This document shows, one piece after another, positions 23,238 through 35,401 of a stretch of DNA of 64,000 nucleotides. This DNA is from Micropterix aruncella (lineage: Eukaryota > Arthropoda > Insecta > Lepidoptera > Micropterigidae). The position numbers were made by a program, and so were the translations under genes. Below the pieces are notes generated by a model that was given only the letters and a program-made list of their open reading frames with translations, was not told where the DNA came from and did no database searches. Location: positions 7,126,924 to 7,190,923 of the forward strand of contig OX155954.1 of the NCBI GenBank assembly GCA_944548615.1. The letters run 5' to 3'. How positions within the stretch are numbered: position 1 is the first letter of the stretch; the number at the start of each line of letters is the position of its first letter.

Positions 23238-23599
23238 CTTCAAAGCTCTGCCCTGGCTCCCATGTTGTTGCTGCTCCTGTTGCGGCGCGTAAAGCGCCGC
23301 CTTGGATCTGACGTTGATCAGCTGCCCGTTTGTCTGCCGAACTTTGACCAGCGCGTGTTTACCAGGCGGAACCTCGTGCTGGCGGACGGCGTAGTAGCAG
23401 GTCAGATTGCGAGGGTATACTCCGGGGAAGTTTGGTGACTGCAACCGACACAACTTGCGGTCGCAGTCGCTGTAGATACGCGAGCAGTAAGTGCCTGAGA
23501 TCAGCTCTCCGAGGTAGTACTCCTGGCGGGGCTGGGGCGGCGGGATCCTCTGCCGGGAGATGCTACCATTAAGTGGGCGAGGGTCGTATGGATACTTAT
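23238..23599 (-). CDS. Exon: linker and first half of a CUB-like module
   Basis: Acceptor GATTGTTCCAG, donor AAG|GTATGT at 23237; 362 bp, two bases in (completing Asp), phase 0 out. It begins with a proline-rich linker (DKYPYDPRPLNGS, RIPPPQPRQEYY), then CSRIYSDCDRKLCRLQSPNF and PGVYPRNLTCYYAVRQ, a textbook CUB start (C...SPNFPG.YP....C.Y.). VPPGKHALVKVRQTN and an insert with QQEQQQ follow. It joins the 21637 exon in frame. Confidence 0.92.
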
Positions 23600-24769
23600 C
23601 TGGAACAATCAAGCTTAAATTAAAAATTATGCTCTTATACAGGTTGATTCACTTCAGATAGATAATATTTTAAAAGATGATAGATAGACATCTAAAACGA
23701 TCACTAAACAACAAACCGATATTCTATATTATACATAATTGCATAGATATGGTGACCCAGCTATCAGATTACGTAAGTCCCAACCTTTATATCTTTTATT
23801 TACCTTTATATTTATATTATTTTAATATCTCGTAAAATACCGCCACAAAATGTTCCTTAATTTTTTTATTGAACTATGAATGAAACGTTTTTTCTCACTT
23901 ATATTATAATAATATATTAAATTATATAATATTTATATAATCTCACTTACATAATAGTTCTCACTTATATTATATTTATTTTGCAAAACTATTTAAAACA
24001 TTTTTCCAGAAATAAAATAATTATATTTAGATTTTTTTTCTTATTATTTTGTTTTCCCAACTTTTTGTCTAAAAATAGGTAATTGACTAACAACTTTTCT
24101 TAAGTTAATGGATACTTGTCATAACCTATTTATTTTTTCGGAAATGGGAGTAAATAAAAAATAAGAAAAGCAAAATATGTATTTATTATAAATTTAATTA
24201 TTTTGTTAATTTAATGTGTTAAAGGTCTGCTAAAGTAATAATTATTCAGAAAGCACGCCCTATTAAAATCTTCATGAAAAGTTTTCGAACGTTTTGGCAT
24301 TTTAATAAGTTGATCAATATGATAATTGGATGATCAATAGGAATATTCATATGTCCATCTGTAACCCCTTATAATATTCTGCATTTGAAATGAATCGTCC
24401 TGTATGATACTTGTATATTTGAAGTACAAATATACAGAACGACCCTCAATCTACCCATCCAAATTCCCGTTACTTGAGCGTATGTACCTAATTGTCATCG
24501 TTTCGGCGAGGGCCCCTCGGAGCCCCTCGGAGCCCTCGCATCTGCGCCTGACAGATAAGGGAAAAGGTTCGGGAATTTCTCGTTTACGGATCTGATTACG
24601 ACGGAGTTACTCTTAATTTGAGGCAATCTAATCATAGCCCGTGGGGCCTTTTTCTGATTACTCGATGAGCGCATTATTTTGAACCGTGAAACGGGATTAG
24701 GGAAATTGTAGTTACCATATTCATATGATGTTCAGACAGAGTAGCATTTATTTTTAATTTAGAACTCAC
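23600..24769 (-). other. Intron, mostly AT-rich
   Basis: No repeat recognised. About 24470-24700 is less AT-rich and looks single-copy, with a tandem GGCCCCTCGGAGCCCCTCGG stretch; possible regulatory sequence. Confidence 0.5.
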
Positions 24770-24876
24770 CAGAAGCCGGTTCTGCTCCTCCATATCTTAC
24801 ACTCGCCGAATCTTTCTTTAGCACTTTGTATTCCATGCGGAAATCGAAGTTGTAACCGTTTTGGTCCTTTGATAAT
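24770..24876 (-). CDS. Exon: closing strands of the first CUB-like module
   Basis: Acceptor TTTATTTTACAG, donor TTCTG|GTGAGT at 24769; 107 bp, one base in and one out. It encodes RLSKDQNGYNFDFRMEYKVL and DSASVRYGGAEPAS. The NGYNFDFRMEYKVL strand ends a CUB module. The intron to the next upstream exon is only 72 bp. Confidence 0.9.
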
Positions 24877-24948
24877 CTGTAAAATAAAGTAAAAGTAAGA
24901 ATAAAAGTATATGTGATTTGTATGCTAAACGAAGCGATAATATTATAC

Positions 24949-25136
24949 CTTAGAAGCCGCACTGATATCGTTATAGACCTCGTTTCACTGTAATAGATGA
25001 CTGGACCCCAGGAAGTCCCGCACCAGGATCCGCCGACTTGAGGTCTACTGGACTCAGTTATCTGCAAATGTCCGTCTGGACAACCGTCAGTCGTGAACGA
25101 TACAAAGCGGCCCAGTGTGAAGCTTTCTAATGTTAA
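24949..25136 (-). CDS. Exon: middle of the first CUB-like module
   Basis: Acceptor TTTATTCGCAG, donor CTAAG|GTATAA at 24948; 188 bp, phase 0 in, two bases out. It encodes LTLESFTLGRFVSF, CPDGHLQITES, SWCGTSWGPVIYYSETRSIT and ISVRLLR: core beta strands with the two middle cysteines of a CUB domain. It completes the strand started by DLVQ in the exon 18.5 kb upstream. Confidence 0.9.
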
Positions 25137-25249
25137 CTGCGAATAAAGGAAAATTCTCCTTTTATAAAATTGTTTTTTTAAGACGGTTATGAACTAGCGA
25201 TAAAGTGGTTATATTAACACTTTTTTTTTAAATAATTTTTCAAGTAAAC

Positions 25250-25530
25250 AACATACATGCAAGGTCCTTGATCAAGGTCCTTGGCAAGATCTTACATTGT
25301 AAGGTCTAGGGTTCGATTCCCGGCTGGGTCACCATTTTCCGTTAGGATCAAATTAACGGAATTGCATTTTCAAATTCTGTCGATTGAATGCAATAACAAG
25401 ACACACACTAACAGACATCTTACACGCACACATACATATAACACGTCATAGAAGGGGTTGGTTGTAAGAGATTGTCATATGACAATAAACCCGCCCATTG
25501 TGACATTTTCACAATAAAGAGTATAAACAA
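25250..25530 (+). mobile_element. tRNA-derived SINE, copy 1
   Basis: The head has a B-box-like GGGTTCGATTCCCGGC followed by TGGGTCAC. The body has GTCGATTGAATGCAATAAC and the tail GGTTGTAAGAGATTGTCAT, AATAAACCCGCCCA and CACAATAAAGAG. The same order of blocks appears at 44217-44465. The head carries a small duplication (AAGGTCCTTG twice). Confidence 0.85.
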
Positions 25531-25679
25531 ACATGCACATACGATAATCGTAATACCACACGTATCACAATCTAAACTTATATAGCTGGCAAGTCCAGCC
25601 CCAGATCAAGGGAGGGGAGGCGAAAACCGGGGTATCTGCCCCGGGTGACAATTTAAGGTGCCGCTAAATTCATGTGTTT

Positions 25680-25925
25680 GAAAATAGCTTGTTACACGAC
25701 TGCTCAACAAAAAAGGAGAGTAATGTGTTTAGGGTTCATCTATGTATGTTTTCCGTTTCTTTATTCCACCATAACTTATAAACGCTTAAATCGATTTAGA
25801 AGTGTGTGGTATTGCTAGAACCGCTTTGTATCAGTATCCGAGTATCATAAAGTAAGTTAACTTCCAAATATCAAGTAAGTAGTTGTCTAAATGTCCAAAT
25901 GTCGAAATTTTAATCAAATAACATA
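25680..25925 (+). repeat. Dispersed repeat, inverted partner at 53225-53850
   Basis: TTCCGTTTCTTTATTCC, GAGTATCATAAAGTAAG, CCAAATATCAAGTAAGTAG and AAATGTCCAAATGTCG recur inverted at 53225-53850, where extra sequence separates them. Confidence 0.6.
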
Positions 25926-25940
25926 ACTATATCGTGTTTA

Positions 25941-26015
25941 GCCCCTTGAGTATGATACGACCAAATCTGGTTCTGAAACAATTATCCGTTGAGTATGATA
26001 CGACCAGATCTGGTT
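25941..26015 (+). repeat. Imperfect tandem duplication
   Basis: TTGAGTATGATACGACCA plus A/G plus ATCTGGTTC occurs twice, about 45 bp apart. Confidence 0.85.
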
Positions 26016-26809
26016 CCGCGTTTTTTTCACTTCTTTGACGTTCTCATATTTATTCATTATTATCTAATTGTTTTACAAAATGATATTTCAATATTCTATA
26101 TTCGAAATTTCAATGCAATCATTGTGCAGTTGTTCTTTTTATGATTGGTGTAGTAGTTTCGTAGTTATAGTACTTTAAGGTCGATGTCGCCGAAAATCCT
26201 GCAAAAGAGACAGATGCATCCATGAAAATACCCATTTACTCCAAGGGTTAGTTTCAAATTTAAGGTCTGATTGTATATATTTCTGAAATATACATCTATC
26301 TTTATGGATAAATACAAAAACCACAAATACTTCATAAAAAACCGCAATGAAAATAATTATAAATACAATAGTTGACTTTCTGTAACGGCAGTCATGTTTC
26401 CTATTCTTTTTAATATGTGAATTGTTGTTACTTGTGCGATCTGATGGATTTATGACGGACGCTGAGAAAATTGCGGTTTACAAAATTCTTTACAGTATGA
26501 GCTTGTAAGGGTACAGGGGTCAGAAACTCCCATACAAAACTGCTCCAGCATGGAAAAGTTGGGCTTTCACGTTGGTACTTCAGTTGGTACGTTCACAGTC
26601 TTAATATTATACGTGTTATTTTTGTTAGTTTTTGACATAACAAAGTGTAGGAATTCCTATCAACTGGTTTAAAATAAAATAAAAAATAAATAAATGAGGC
26701 AGTTGCACGAGGCAGCCTTAATGAGCCAGCAATAGTACCGACTGCGCTTGCGCGAACGTCGGCTGTCATCGACAAAATCAAAAGTCATAGTATTAAAACA
26801 TTGATTATA

Positions 26810-26943
26810 CAGTGGAACCTCTCATAACGAGCACCTCTCCTAACGAGTAATTCGCACCTCTCATAAATAGTATCGAAAAAAATTGCTTCGCTTAACGAGT
26901 AATAGTCTGAAACGAATTATGCTCATTATGAGAGGTTCCACTG
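26810..26943. mobile_element. Pogo/Tc1-type MITE, 134 bp
   Basis: The inverted ends CAGTGGAACCTCTCATAA and TTATGAGAGGTTCCACTG (one base difference within) lie between TA dinucleotides. The body contains several further CTC(A/C)TAACGAG units. The ends resemble pogo/Tigger-like elements; no transposase. Confidence 0.85.
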
Positions 26944-26974
26944 TATATGGTATTATATTGCTCAACTTGATGGA

Positions 26975-27170
26975 ACGATTTGGCAACCCTTCTGAAATGG
27001 CGAAATGCAGATGGCGCTATAGCATTGACGGCCACAATAACATTTTTTTTGGCTATCTAAAATAAAATTGATAATGAATGTTTTTTTTTATACAGGACTG
27101 ATTGATTATAAAAACCCAATAATATAACCAACAATAACGATAATAACATTTAATTATTAGTGCCATCTAT
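26975..27170 (+). repeat. Dispersed repeat, partner of 6490-6705
   Basis: Inverted relative to the 6.5-kb copy: TTTGGCAACCCTTCTG, TTGATTATAAAAACCCAAT, CCAACAATAACGATAATAAC. Confidence 0.6.
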
Positions 27171-27498
27171 CGATTTTTTTAAATAGGCTGATAGGAGAGA
27201 TAGAATGCAATCTATAAGTCTATACAAACAATAATATTCATAATTATTACGTATTCAAACCTGTATACATAATTAAAAATTGACGTTTTATGTAAATGAT
27301 ATGAGCTATGATATAAATTCATTTTTGTATTTTTTTATTATATTTTATACGCCATCAACAGTGCGCCGCCATACTGTTATACAAAGAAAGTATAACAGTA
27401 TAACATATTGAACAAAATAATAGTAGATTAATCATTTTTTCGCTGTGAGGGTCATCTACATGCTGCGTTTCGTAATAAAATTCTGGCTGTCAAATTGT

Positions 27499-28175
27499 AT
27501 TCTGACATCTTATGCGCCCGGTTGGAGTTGGCCACGTAGACCTATTTGTTTAGGGTCGGTAACACTCACAGGTCGACGCCCATTCGGCAGCCTCCACACA
27601 TGAAGTGCGAGCCCGGGCAAGACTCTGGCCTAAGGGCTAGTTTCCCCCAGGAGTCAATCTTCTGGCGCTCCTCGGCGGTTTGCGCACCATGCGGCGGTAG
27701 CCAATCGATTGTGCATTCTGATTAACAGTCGGGGGAGTCTGGAAACAGTACTGTCTCGTATAGAGTGGGGGTAGTTGTTCACCATACGGCGACTGTTCTT
27801 GAAACGACCATCAGCTACCCGATTTCAGGTGAACAGCCGGGCAAAGGATGTCGTGGTCCGCAATAGATTCGGTAGACACCGTTTTACAGCTACGTAATGG
27901 AGAGGACCGCGCAAGCGTGCTCGAACTCGTAACCAGTCGGGAGACCGGAGTAATCCGGTTGCAACTGGTAGTAAGGGTACGACTGTCGGCCAGCCGGGTA
28001 ACATACCTGGCTATCTCGCGGTAAGGCGTTGGCCTCTTACGGGCATGTGGCTGAGCTTGACGGTGGACTGTTTTGTCCTAAGTCTTCTGCGCTCACCTCA
28101 CGGGAGACAGAACGATCAAATTTCATTAAAACTTCCTGAGGTGACGGGTTCGCTCGTTGTAGTCGACAGCTCTAG
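27499..28175 (+). mobile_element. Family-A retroposon, full length, copy 6
   Basis: Flanked by TGTCAAATTGTA (27487-27498 and 28176-28187). It runs from a diverged 5' end (GCGCCCGGTTGGAGTTGG) to GTAGTCGACAGCTCTAGT. Confidence 0.8.
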
Positions 28176-28974
28176 TTGTCAAATTGTAGTACAACGTTGA
28201 TTAATCGAATACGCTATACAATCAATGCTAAAAACTATTAGAAATATCGGCTATCACAGTTGTTGATTTATAAGCAGCATTGCAAACTAACCAACCCCGA
28301 TGCAAACGGCGTGCGAACTTTGCTATTTGCTACATTCGTATCCAGATTATCTTCGATCGATATATTCTGGAATACTTGCAGCGTTTACATGGCCCGTTAT
28401 TGGAAATAGTATGCAAGGGATCGCATCAAAACAACGATTTCCGGTGATAGCGAGCGCTGCCTGTTTACTGGACCGTGCAGACAAACAACCCGCGGGCGGA
28501 GAACTTTTCATTTCGCAAAATGGACGACGACGCCGCTACTTTTCCGTCCCGGAGGTAAATAGCGCTCGCTCGATCGCCGCTACTCTTTGCCATAGTGCAA
28601 CATTGTTGTATCTTTTACGGCTGCCCGCCACGATATCTGCTTTTATTAATTATGATTCGATGGAATTATGACGGACCCTGAGGAGTTTGCGGTTTACAAA
28701 CGTCTCTAAAGACTAAATATATATATTTAAAATGTTCTATTAAACATTCATAAACAAAAAAAAAACATTTGACATAAAAATTAACAAACCGTTAGTTATA
28801 AAACATAATCAATTTATTTTCAGGTACAGTCAATGGTTCATTACAAAAATGCATGAATAGCAATATACGCATTTCACTCAACATTCTCACGAAAATAACA
28901 AATGTAATCAAACGACTTGGAATCCGTCCAAACTAAGTAAAATATGGGTAATTCCTCTTTCTCAATAGTAATAT

Positions 28975-29430
28975 GAAATCGAAATCTATCGCTGATACTA
29001 AACATTCTTTTAAACAAAATTGGATTTTACCGCGTAAACTTTGAAGCACCCGACATTCCGATATCGGATTCGAAATAAAAACGATCTTTAAACCGACCGA
29101 AAGTATATTTTGGTCCGAAAGTAAATCGAAATCTATCGCTCATATTATTTTAAACAAAATTGGATTTTACCGCGTAAACTTTGAAGCACCCGTCATTTCG
29201 ATATCGAGTTCGAAATAAAAACGATCTTTAAACCGACCGAAAGTATATCTTGGTCTCTGAGACCTATCAAGAATATAATACCACTGCAAAACCCTGGGTG
29301 TGTATAAAATCGAGTGCAACTGTGGGTTGGGTTACGTTGGACAAAAAGCGATCCATAGGGACTCGACCGATGGAACACATCAAGGCTGTAAAAAATGTTT
29401 AGTGAGAATAATCGGCAATCGGCGAATACA
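28975..29430 (+). pseudogene. Penelope-like fragment with duplicated terminus
   Basis: Two units of about 140 bp each join a Penelope-like terminus (GCGTAAACTTTGAAGCACCC) to internal sequence (AAAACGATCTTTAAACCGAC). The second continues into GIY-YIG coding sequence (CNCGLGYVGQK-like at about 29310-29345). Frames are broken after about 29400. Confidence 0.75.
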
Positions 29431-31028
29431 CGTTGGATAGCAGAGCAAGCAACTGCGTGCAGACTCTGACAACAGACATGACTCTGACCTGTGACCACGC
29501 TTTCGTCATTGTGACTATACGATGATGACCACTGTAAATTGTTAGGTTGTTGAAATCATGTCGATGCCTAAATTTCTTGATACTAATTTAATTATTTGAT
29601 TATCTCTACTTAAAGTAAATAAATAAAATAAATATATTAAATAGTTTGTCAGATAAAATCTAAATATTAATTTGGATAATTTGAATCGACAGCAATATAT
29701 CAACTAAATTTCATTGTGGAGTTATCGCCCTATTTTTATATCTATTGACTGGCAACTTTGGTTAGAAAACCAAACCAATGTCTATGGAATGCAAATAAAA
29801 CAAATTGTGATGCCGTCAGTATGGTATAAATGGGTGGCATAAACATGTACCTTCCCTGATATATCCGTTTGTATAGAGTTCTACGTCTTATAACCTAGAG
29901 TTTATATAATCTTTGCAGTACGCAAGAACGCGGTGTCACTATTGACGTATAAATCAGTGTTGCGGGTTTGAGGGATTTTTCCTGAAAAGCGGATATTTTG
30001 GTGCAAATGTGGGATAAAAGTGGGGACAGAAATATACGGGTATAATATGCCCGATTTTTAAACATTGTTTTTTTTTGCTTCAAATTTATTAGAATCACCC
30101 ACATGTCCAGCGATCTCTAATAAAAATTAACACTGTAGTGCTCTGTAGTTGTGGTTGTATGTTGGTAGTTATTTTAAATTAATTATATACACATAGGAAA
30201 TTTGGAAACTAAGATTTTTCTGTATTTTTCATTTTATAGTTAATTTTAATGTTGTTTTATCGTTTCTAGCTGTAAGTATAAGTATATATCTGTATTTAAA
30301 AAAAAACGTACATTTCAGAACTAATTACGTTAGGTTAGATTAGGTTTAATTTTATTTGTCTGAGCTAGATTTCAGGAAATGATGCTGTTATGATTAACAA
30401 GGTAGAGTAACTCATGGCAGTTTAAAATAAGTGCCAAGCCATGCCAAGAAAAAAGAGACTCTGCTTTCAGAGAACGCCGCTCGGCCTATTACCAGTACCG
30501 ACACTATATTTCTTTGATTTGTATTGTGTGCAAACTCTCTTTTGTATTTTGTAATTTTTTATTTAGCATATGTAGATAACTAATTAGATATACGAGTATA
30601 TTTAAATTTTCGTAGTTTACTGGGATCTGGAAGTGACCACCGTTCTTATAAAATCTTGTGATGTGCTATTCGTGTTCACAAAGTCTTATGCGCTCTTTGT
30701 TAATTTAATATCGTGTATTGTCGTTGAGATAGTGTAAAATAATATCCTCTCTCTGTTATGCCTATCTTTGATGCAAACGAAGCCGAAGAAACAATTTTAT
30801 ATTACTGTATGCAACAGTCGAATATCGAAATAAAATCGTTCGATAATAGTTTATACACTGGGCCCGATTGCGTTTCTTTGTGAACTAAAACTGAAATTAG
30901 TTCAAGCGAGCAAGATAGAGCGATATGTTAGAGCGGAATATGAAACGAACGATCGTCGATAAAACTGTGTTTAATTGTCGATAAACTGTCGATAAACTGT
31001 GTAAAATCTTACCGGCAGATTTACTGCA

Positions 31029-31229
31029 CTATCGGCTCATGAACGCCCTCTGAGATCAAAAAACAACCTGATACTCTCTATCCCTAGTCACAGCAGTGAC
31101 TTCTTCTCATTCTCTTTCACCGTGCATGGAGCCCGTCTTTGGAATGCTTTGCCGAAAAATGTGAGAACCGCGCCAAGCATAACAACTTTTAAAAACAGAC
31201 TCAGAGAGCATTTGAAATCCTCCAGATAA
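31029..31229 (+). pseudogene. LINE ORF2 C-terminus, 66 codons open to the stop
   Basis: Open to TAA at 31227-31229: LSAHERPLRSKNNLILSIP, FTVHGARLWNALPKNVRTA, TTFKNRLREHLKSSR. The (A)RLWN(A/S)LP...FK..L..HL ending is typical of Jockey/CR1-type ORF2 proteins. 5'-truncated, so inactive. Confidence 0.8.
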
Positions 31230-31487
31230 ATTTCCTTTCCCCTCCCATCCCCCTCCTTTTGAAACTTTAGCGTCCTTATAGGTGTTAGATTATTTTGATG
31301 AGGCAAATCTGTGCCCACAAAGAGTAAAGTATATACTTCTTTCTATCCTCCTCTATTTTATTTGTCATACTCTTTATATAGGTTAAGTTATGTAGTCTAC
31401 TCGCAAATAATGTTCTTACAATAGTATAGGTTAGCTCTAAAATATTGCCTGCAGGCAATAAGCTCGCCTTTTCTTAAGAATAAAGAG

Positions 31488-31520
<33 letters not shown>
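31230..31520 (+). mobile_element. LINE 3' UTR with (ATT)n tail
   Basis: Follows the ORF2 end. It includes GCAGGCAATAAGCTCGCC, AATAAAGAG and a (TTA)n run of about 36 bases at 31484-31520. Confidence 0.75.
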
Positions 31521-31522
<2 letters not shown>

Positions 31523-31739
31523 TCGATAGCGTAAACAAGTCGTGAGCTAACCGTTTCAGTAGGCGCAGAGTAGTAGCGTATTCCTCTTCCCGCTCGTCGC
31601 TCCCTACCTCATTATTGCTCTAAGAGGCACGGCGACGCTTGTTGGCATACTGGTAGTTGGTATTGCGTCCCACTCAGTCTCGAAGAACACACATACATTT
31701 CTCTCGCTCCCTTCCCTCCCTCTTCCCTGAGTCACTATA

Positions 31740-31972
31740 AGGCTATTGTTTTAAAAAAATATTTATGTTTTATTTTCTGTGGAATTTATTGCTAGATTTC
31801 TATACGAGCTGCCTTTGCATGTGATTTTATTAATAGTTTTATCTTATTTCTACCGCAAAAGATGTTTCCCATTAGGTTAAGGTTGCCTGTAAGATATTGC
31901 TTCAACGTAATAAGCTCGCTGATTTGTTTGATCACATAAAGCGTTTTATTATTATTACTATTTTATTTGAAC
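31740..31972 (+). mobile_element. Second LINE 3' end
   Basis: TTGCCTGTAAGATATTGC, AATAAGCTCGCTGATTTG and a TTATTATTATTAC tail resemble the LINE end at 31.4 kb. It is followed at once by a family-A target duplication. Confidence 0.6.
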
Positions 31973-31982
31973 TGTGATAATA

Positions 31983-32334
31983 TTCCTGGGTGAACAGCCG
32001 GGCAAAGGATGCCGTGGTCCGCGATAGATTCGGTATACACCGTTTCCCAGCTTCGTAAGGGAGAGGACCGCGCAAGCGACCTCGAACTCGTAACCAATCG
32101 AGAGACCAGAGTAATCTGGTCGCAATTGGAAGTGAGGGCGTGAGTGTAAGCCCGCTGGGTAACATACCTGCTTATCTCGCGGATAAGACGTTGGCCTCTT
32201 ACGTGCATGTGGCGGAGCTTGACGGTGGACTGTTTTGTCCAAGTCTTCTGCGCTCACTTCACGGGAGATAGAACGACTAATCGTTAAAACTTCCTGAGGT
32301 GACGGGTTCGACCATTGTAGTTGACAACTCTATT
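31983..32334 (+). mobile_element. Family-A copy 7, 5'-truncated
   Basis: Only the half next to the GTAGTTGACAACTC end is present. Flanked by TGTGATAATA at 31973-31982 and 32335-32344. Keeping this end while losing the other supports it being the 3' end. Confidence 0.8.
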
Positions 32335-32639
32335 TGTGATAATAATCCAGTGAAAAAAGATTATTTCGTGTCATACCTGTGTGCATGCTTTGATCTATGG
32401 CGGCGCCCGAACGATCACTTTTCTCGCCATACGGTAGGGGCAGGCGAGGCCTCCATTACGCTCTATAAGAAATTTATGTGGGTCATATCCCTCTCTGTAA
32501 ACGGCAAAAAACGTATCCTCTACTCAAAAATAACGGCAGCCGCATTTCTTTTACGACTGCCGCGCCCCATCGAGTTAATTTCCGCAAGTAATTCCCTTTT
32601 ATACATCCCGGGAGCGAGATAACTATCGCTGGTGTCTGC

Positions 32640-32860
32640 TCCCATTTCGGCGTTTTATTAACGCTGATAAAACCGCCATTTTCGGGCCATTAGCATTATC
32701 CAGCCGCCGCGAGATGATATTTGCATAAGTACGGAGAGACGCGGCCCCGCAGATGCGCACTTGCAGATAAGCCGAGAGAGACGAGTCCCGATTGTTTTTG
32801 CCGCAGCGTTCGCCCGTCCGGGAAAGCAGGCATTGTTTCTATTGTCTTGATTGTGGACTT
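32640..32860. promoter_or_regulatory. Possible intronic regulatory block
   Basis: A GC-balanced, apparently single-copy stretch in AT-rich intron. It has homeodomain-like cores (TTATTAACG, CCATTAGCATTATCC) and no open frame resembling a protein. Inference only; no conservation data are available. Confidence 0.25.
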
Positions 32861-35371
32861 GGTAATAAATACTCTGGTTTTAGGTAATCTAGATTGAATT
32901 CGTAACTAGGTCGTTACGAATGACGAGGAGCCGGAGTGAAAAACATAGGAGAACATGGCACTTTGGAAACAAAAGTTTGTCACCGATCGAAATACGGCCA
33001 CCAAAGGTTTGCGATATGCGAAACAGAGATTCGGCCAATCGCAGCGCGGTGGTCAGCCAGGTAATTCGTGGAAGGAGAAGGCGCGTCGGCCGTTGTGGGT
33101 GGAGCTACATTACATATACGGCTGATCCTACTCGAGATCTGGGAATGCATGAGCGCTGTGGGCGCTGTAGTAGGAGCTAGCCCGCAGTTGCAAAAGTCTA
33201 CAGTTTATCTTCTAAACTTACCAAAACAAAGTGACACCCAGATTTACCACCATTATCTTAATATTTTAAAAATCACCCTTCGCTTGAGCTCGCAAAACTC
33301 GAAAATTAGTCGGTCGATTGACTTGACATTTTGTTACAGCGTTGCATTCGAATACGCGCGAGTTTTTATAGTAAAATGAATGATGAAATTGAATTAGAAT
33401 ACGCGCTACAAAAAACTTACCGTGTCGGTAAAATCTTCGGTGCACTCGGTCATAAATAGAACTATCTTTCGGAAAGAAGAATACTTTCAATTCATTTCAT
33501 ATCAGACCGAGTCAAAGGTAAGCACAGCCAGGTTTAGCTATTAATTTATCAAATTAAACAAATATTCTGCTAAATTACACTCAATATTTAAGTGTGGTTA
33601 AATTGTTAGGTAGATATCTTCTGTCTCTTTTTTGTATCCGATTAGGCTATATGATTCTTAACCCTATTGCGTTTTAGTTTTTTTTCCATATTTTAGTAAT
33701 ACAGATGTAGCTTTCATACTAAGTTAGGCTGAGGGTTGTCAAATAGCTTAAAGCATACTCAACTAATTGGAAAGGTTACCAAACTATGGTTCATGAAGTT
33801 TGAAACGGTGAAATTTACATAGTTCGTAAAAACATACTCTATTAATCATGCAGTATCTCATCACACAGTTCATCTCCGCCTTCTATCTTAACATGTATTT
33901 TGTTCCAACACTACGTTACAAGTTATAAATAATTAAGGGTTAAATCAGATGCTTCCATGAGGAAATTACGGATTTCCTCGCCTCGCTACGACGTTACAGT
34001 AACGTTACGATACCGCGGGTCTACGCCTCTACGACTTACCACAGATTGAAAGAGGTGTCTACACACAACAGACGTATCTCGCCTAGAAATTAATCCGATT
34101 TGTGTACTCTACAGGGTACATACATCGGTATGATTTCTAGAGTACATTTTTCAGAAGATACAACTTTAAGAGCTATCTGTACGTTTAAAATACGTTTTCA
34201 GGGCCGTGATATTTTATTTTTGTATTTTCAGAACAAAAACGTAACTTTTAATTTTAATCTTCAATATGTTTAAGTTTATAGAAAAAGTGCAAATATAGGA
34301 TACCATTTAATTTTGAATGATATTTTCTGACCTAATCGATCATTTAATCTTCTATACTGCAATATATTATTATTTTTCCGATTCCATTTCTATATATTCT
34401 AATTTTTCTATCGAATTCCGGTTGAATTTCCAATTCACTAATATGAAGTCGCGGACCTTGCTAACAACATTCTAAGTTCAATTAATTCATGCCTCAATGA
34501 TAATAAATTACTATTAAATTTGGAATTCTACTTTATGTAAGAGTGCACCTGATATGTTAATGTCATAATCAAAGTTTTGTTGGGAACTCTTGTGCATTAC
34601 TAAATTTATTTACTCTTGTGCATTGCCCGTATTTATTTTTCTAATCCCGATCTTCAAACCGCAAAAGGCTGTAAAGACGGTATTAAAAATAGAAAAAAAA
34701 TATTTAAGAATGCATTTAGAAATGCACATTTATTGAGCAGGTTTAAGCCAAAAAAATTGCGATGCGGTGACCAAATTTGATTACGTCATCAGGACGGGCA
34801 CCCTCTCACCCCCCACCGCCCCACGTAATCAAGCGTAAGCCTCAGCTCACCCTCCCCCCTCCCTCGGTGATTACGTAATATGTGGACGGCCCCATGACTG
34901 ATATTAAGCTAAACTGATATTGTTTATGCAGCAAAAAGTAAGCATATTGTAAGGCAAGCTAGGTAATATACATATGATAGGTAGCTAATAAATATAATAA
35001 AAATATTGATAGTTACCATTTGAAAAGGCACTAGCCTTAGCTAAGCCCACGTCTAAAACTAGAGCGTGCGATTGTCGCGCACTCGATCGTTGATTTAAAA
35101 CAGTAGGCTATGATATCGCCTGCCCCGCTCATCACTTTTTTATGACCAGTTTAGCATTTACTGTTTTCGAGCACGTGAAGGTATAAACACGGCCTTTAGG
35201 ATTTGTAACCCTTAAGATTATCAAAATAGAAATTTGAAAAAAAAAAAACGTTTTTGCACCTTCCTCCTAACTCATGCTATAAAACGTTTTGTTTTAAAAA
35301 TAATGCTCATTCTACGCAACACAAATATATTTTTTAATGTAAATAGCTATTTAAAAAAAAACACGTTGACA

Positions 35372-35401
35372 GCGCTCACTCACTCGAGCGTGAGTGAGCG
35401 C
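35372..35401. repeat. Hairpin GCGCTCACTCA
   Basis: Perfect 11-bp arms (35372-35382 and 35391-35401) around CTCGAGCG. Confidence 0.85.

Noticed and set aside
25300..25335. tRNA gene at the B-box-like sequence
   Set aside because: No cloverleaf could be formed with an anticodon stem, and the same head plus body recurs at 44.2 kb, so it is a SINE.
28300..28671. 123-codon plus-strand frame as a host exon
   Set aside because: No recognisable family or splice context; kept only as part of a possibly regulatory stretch.
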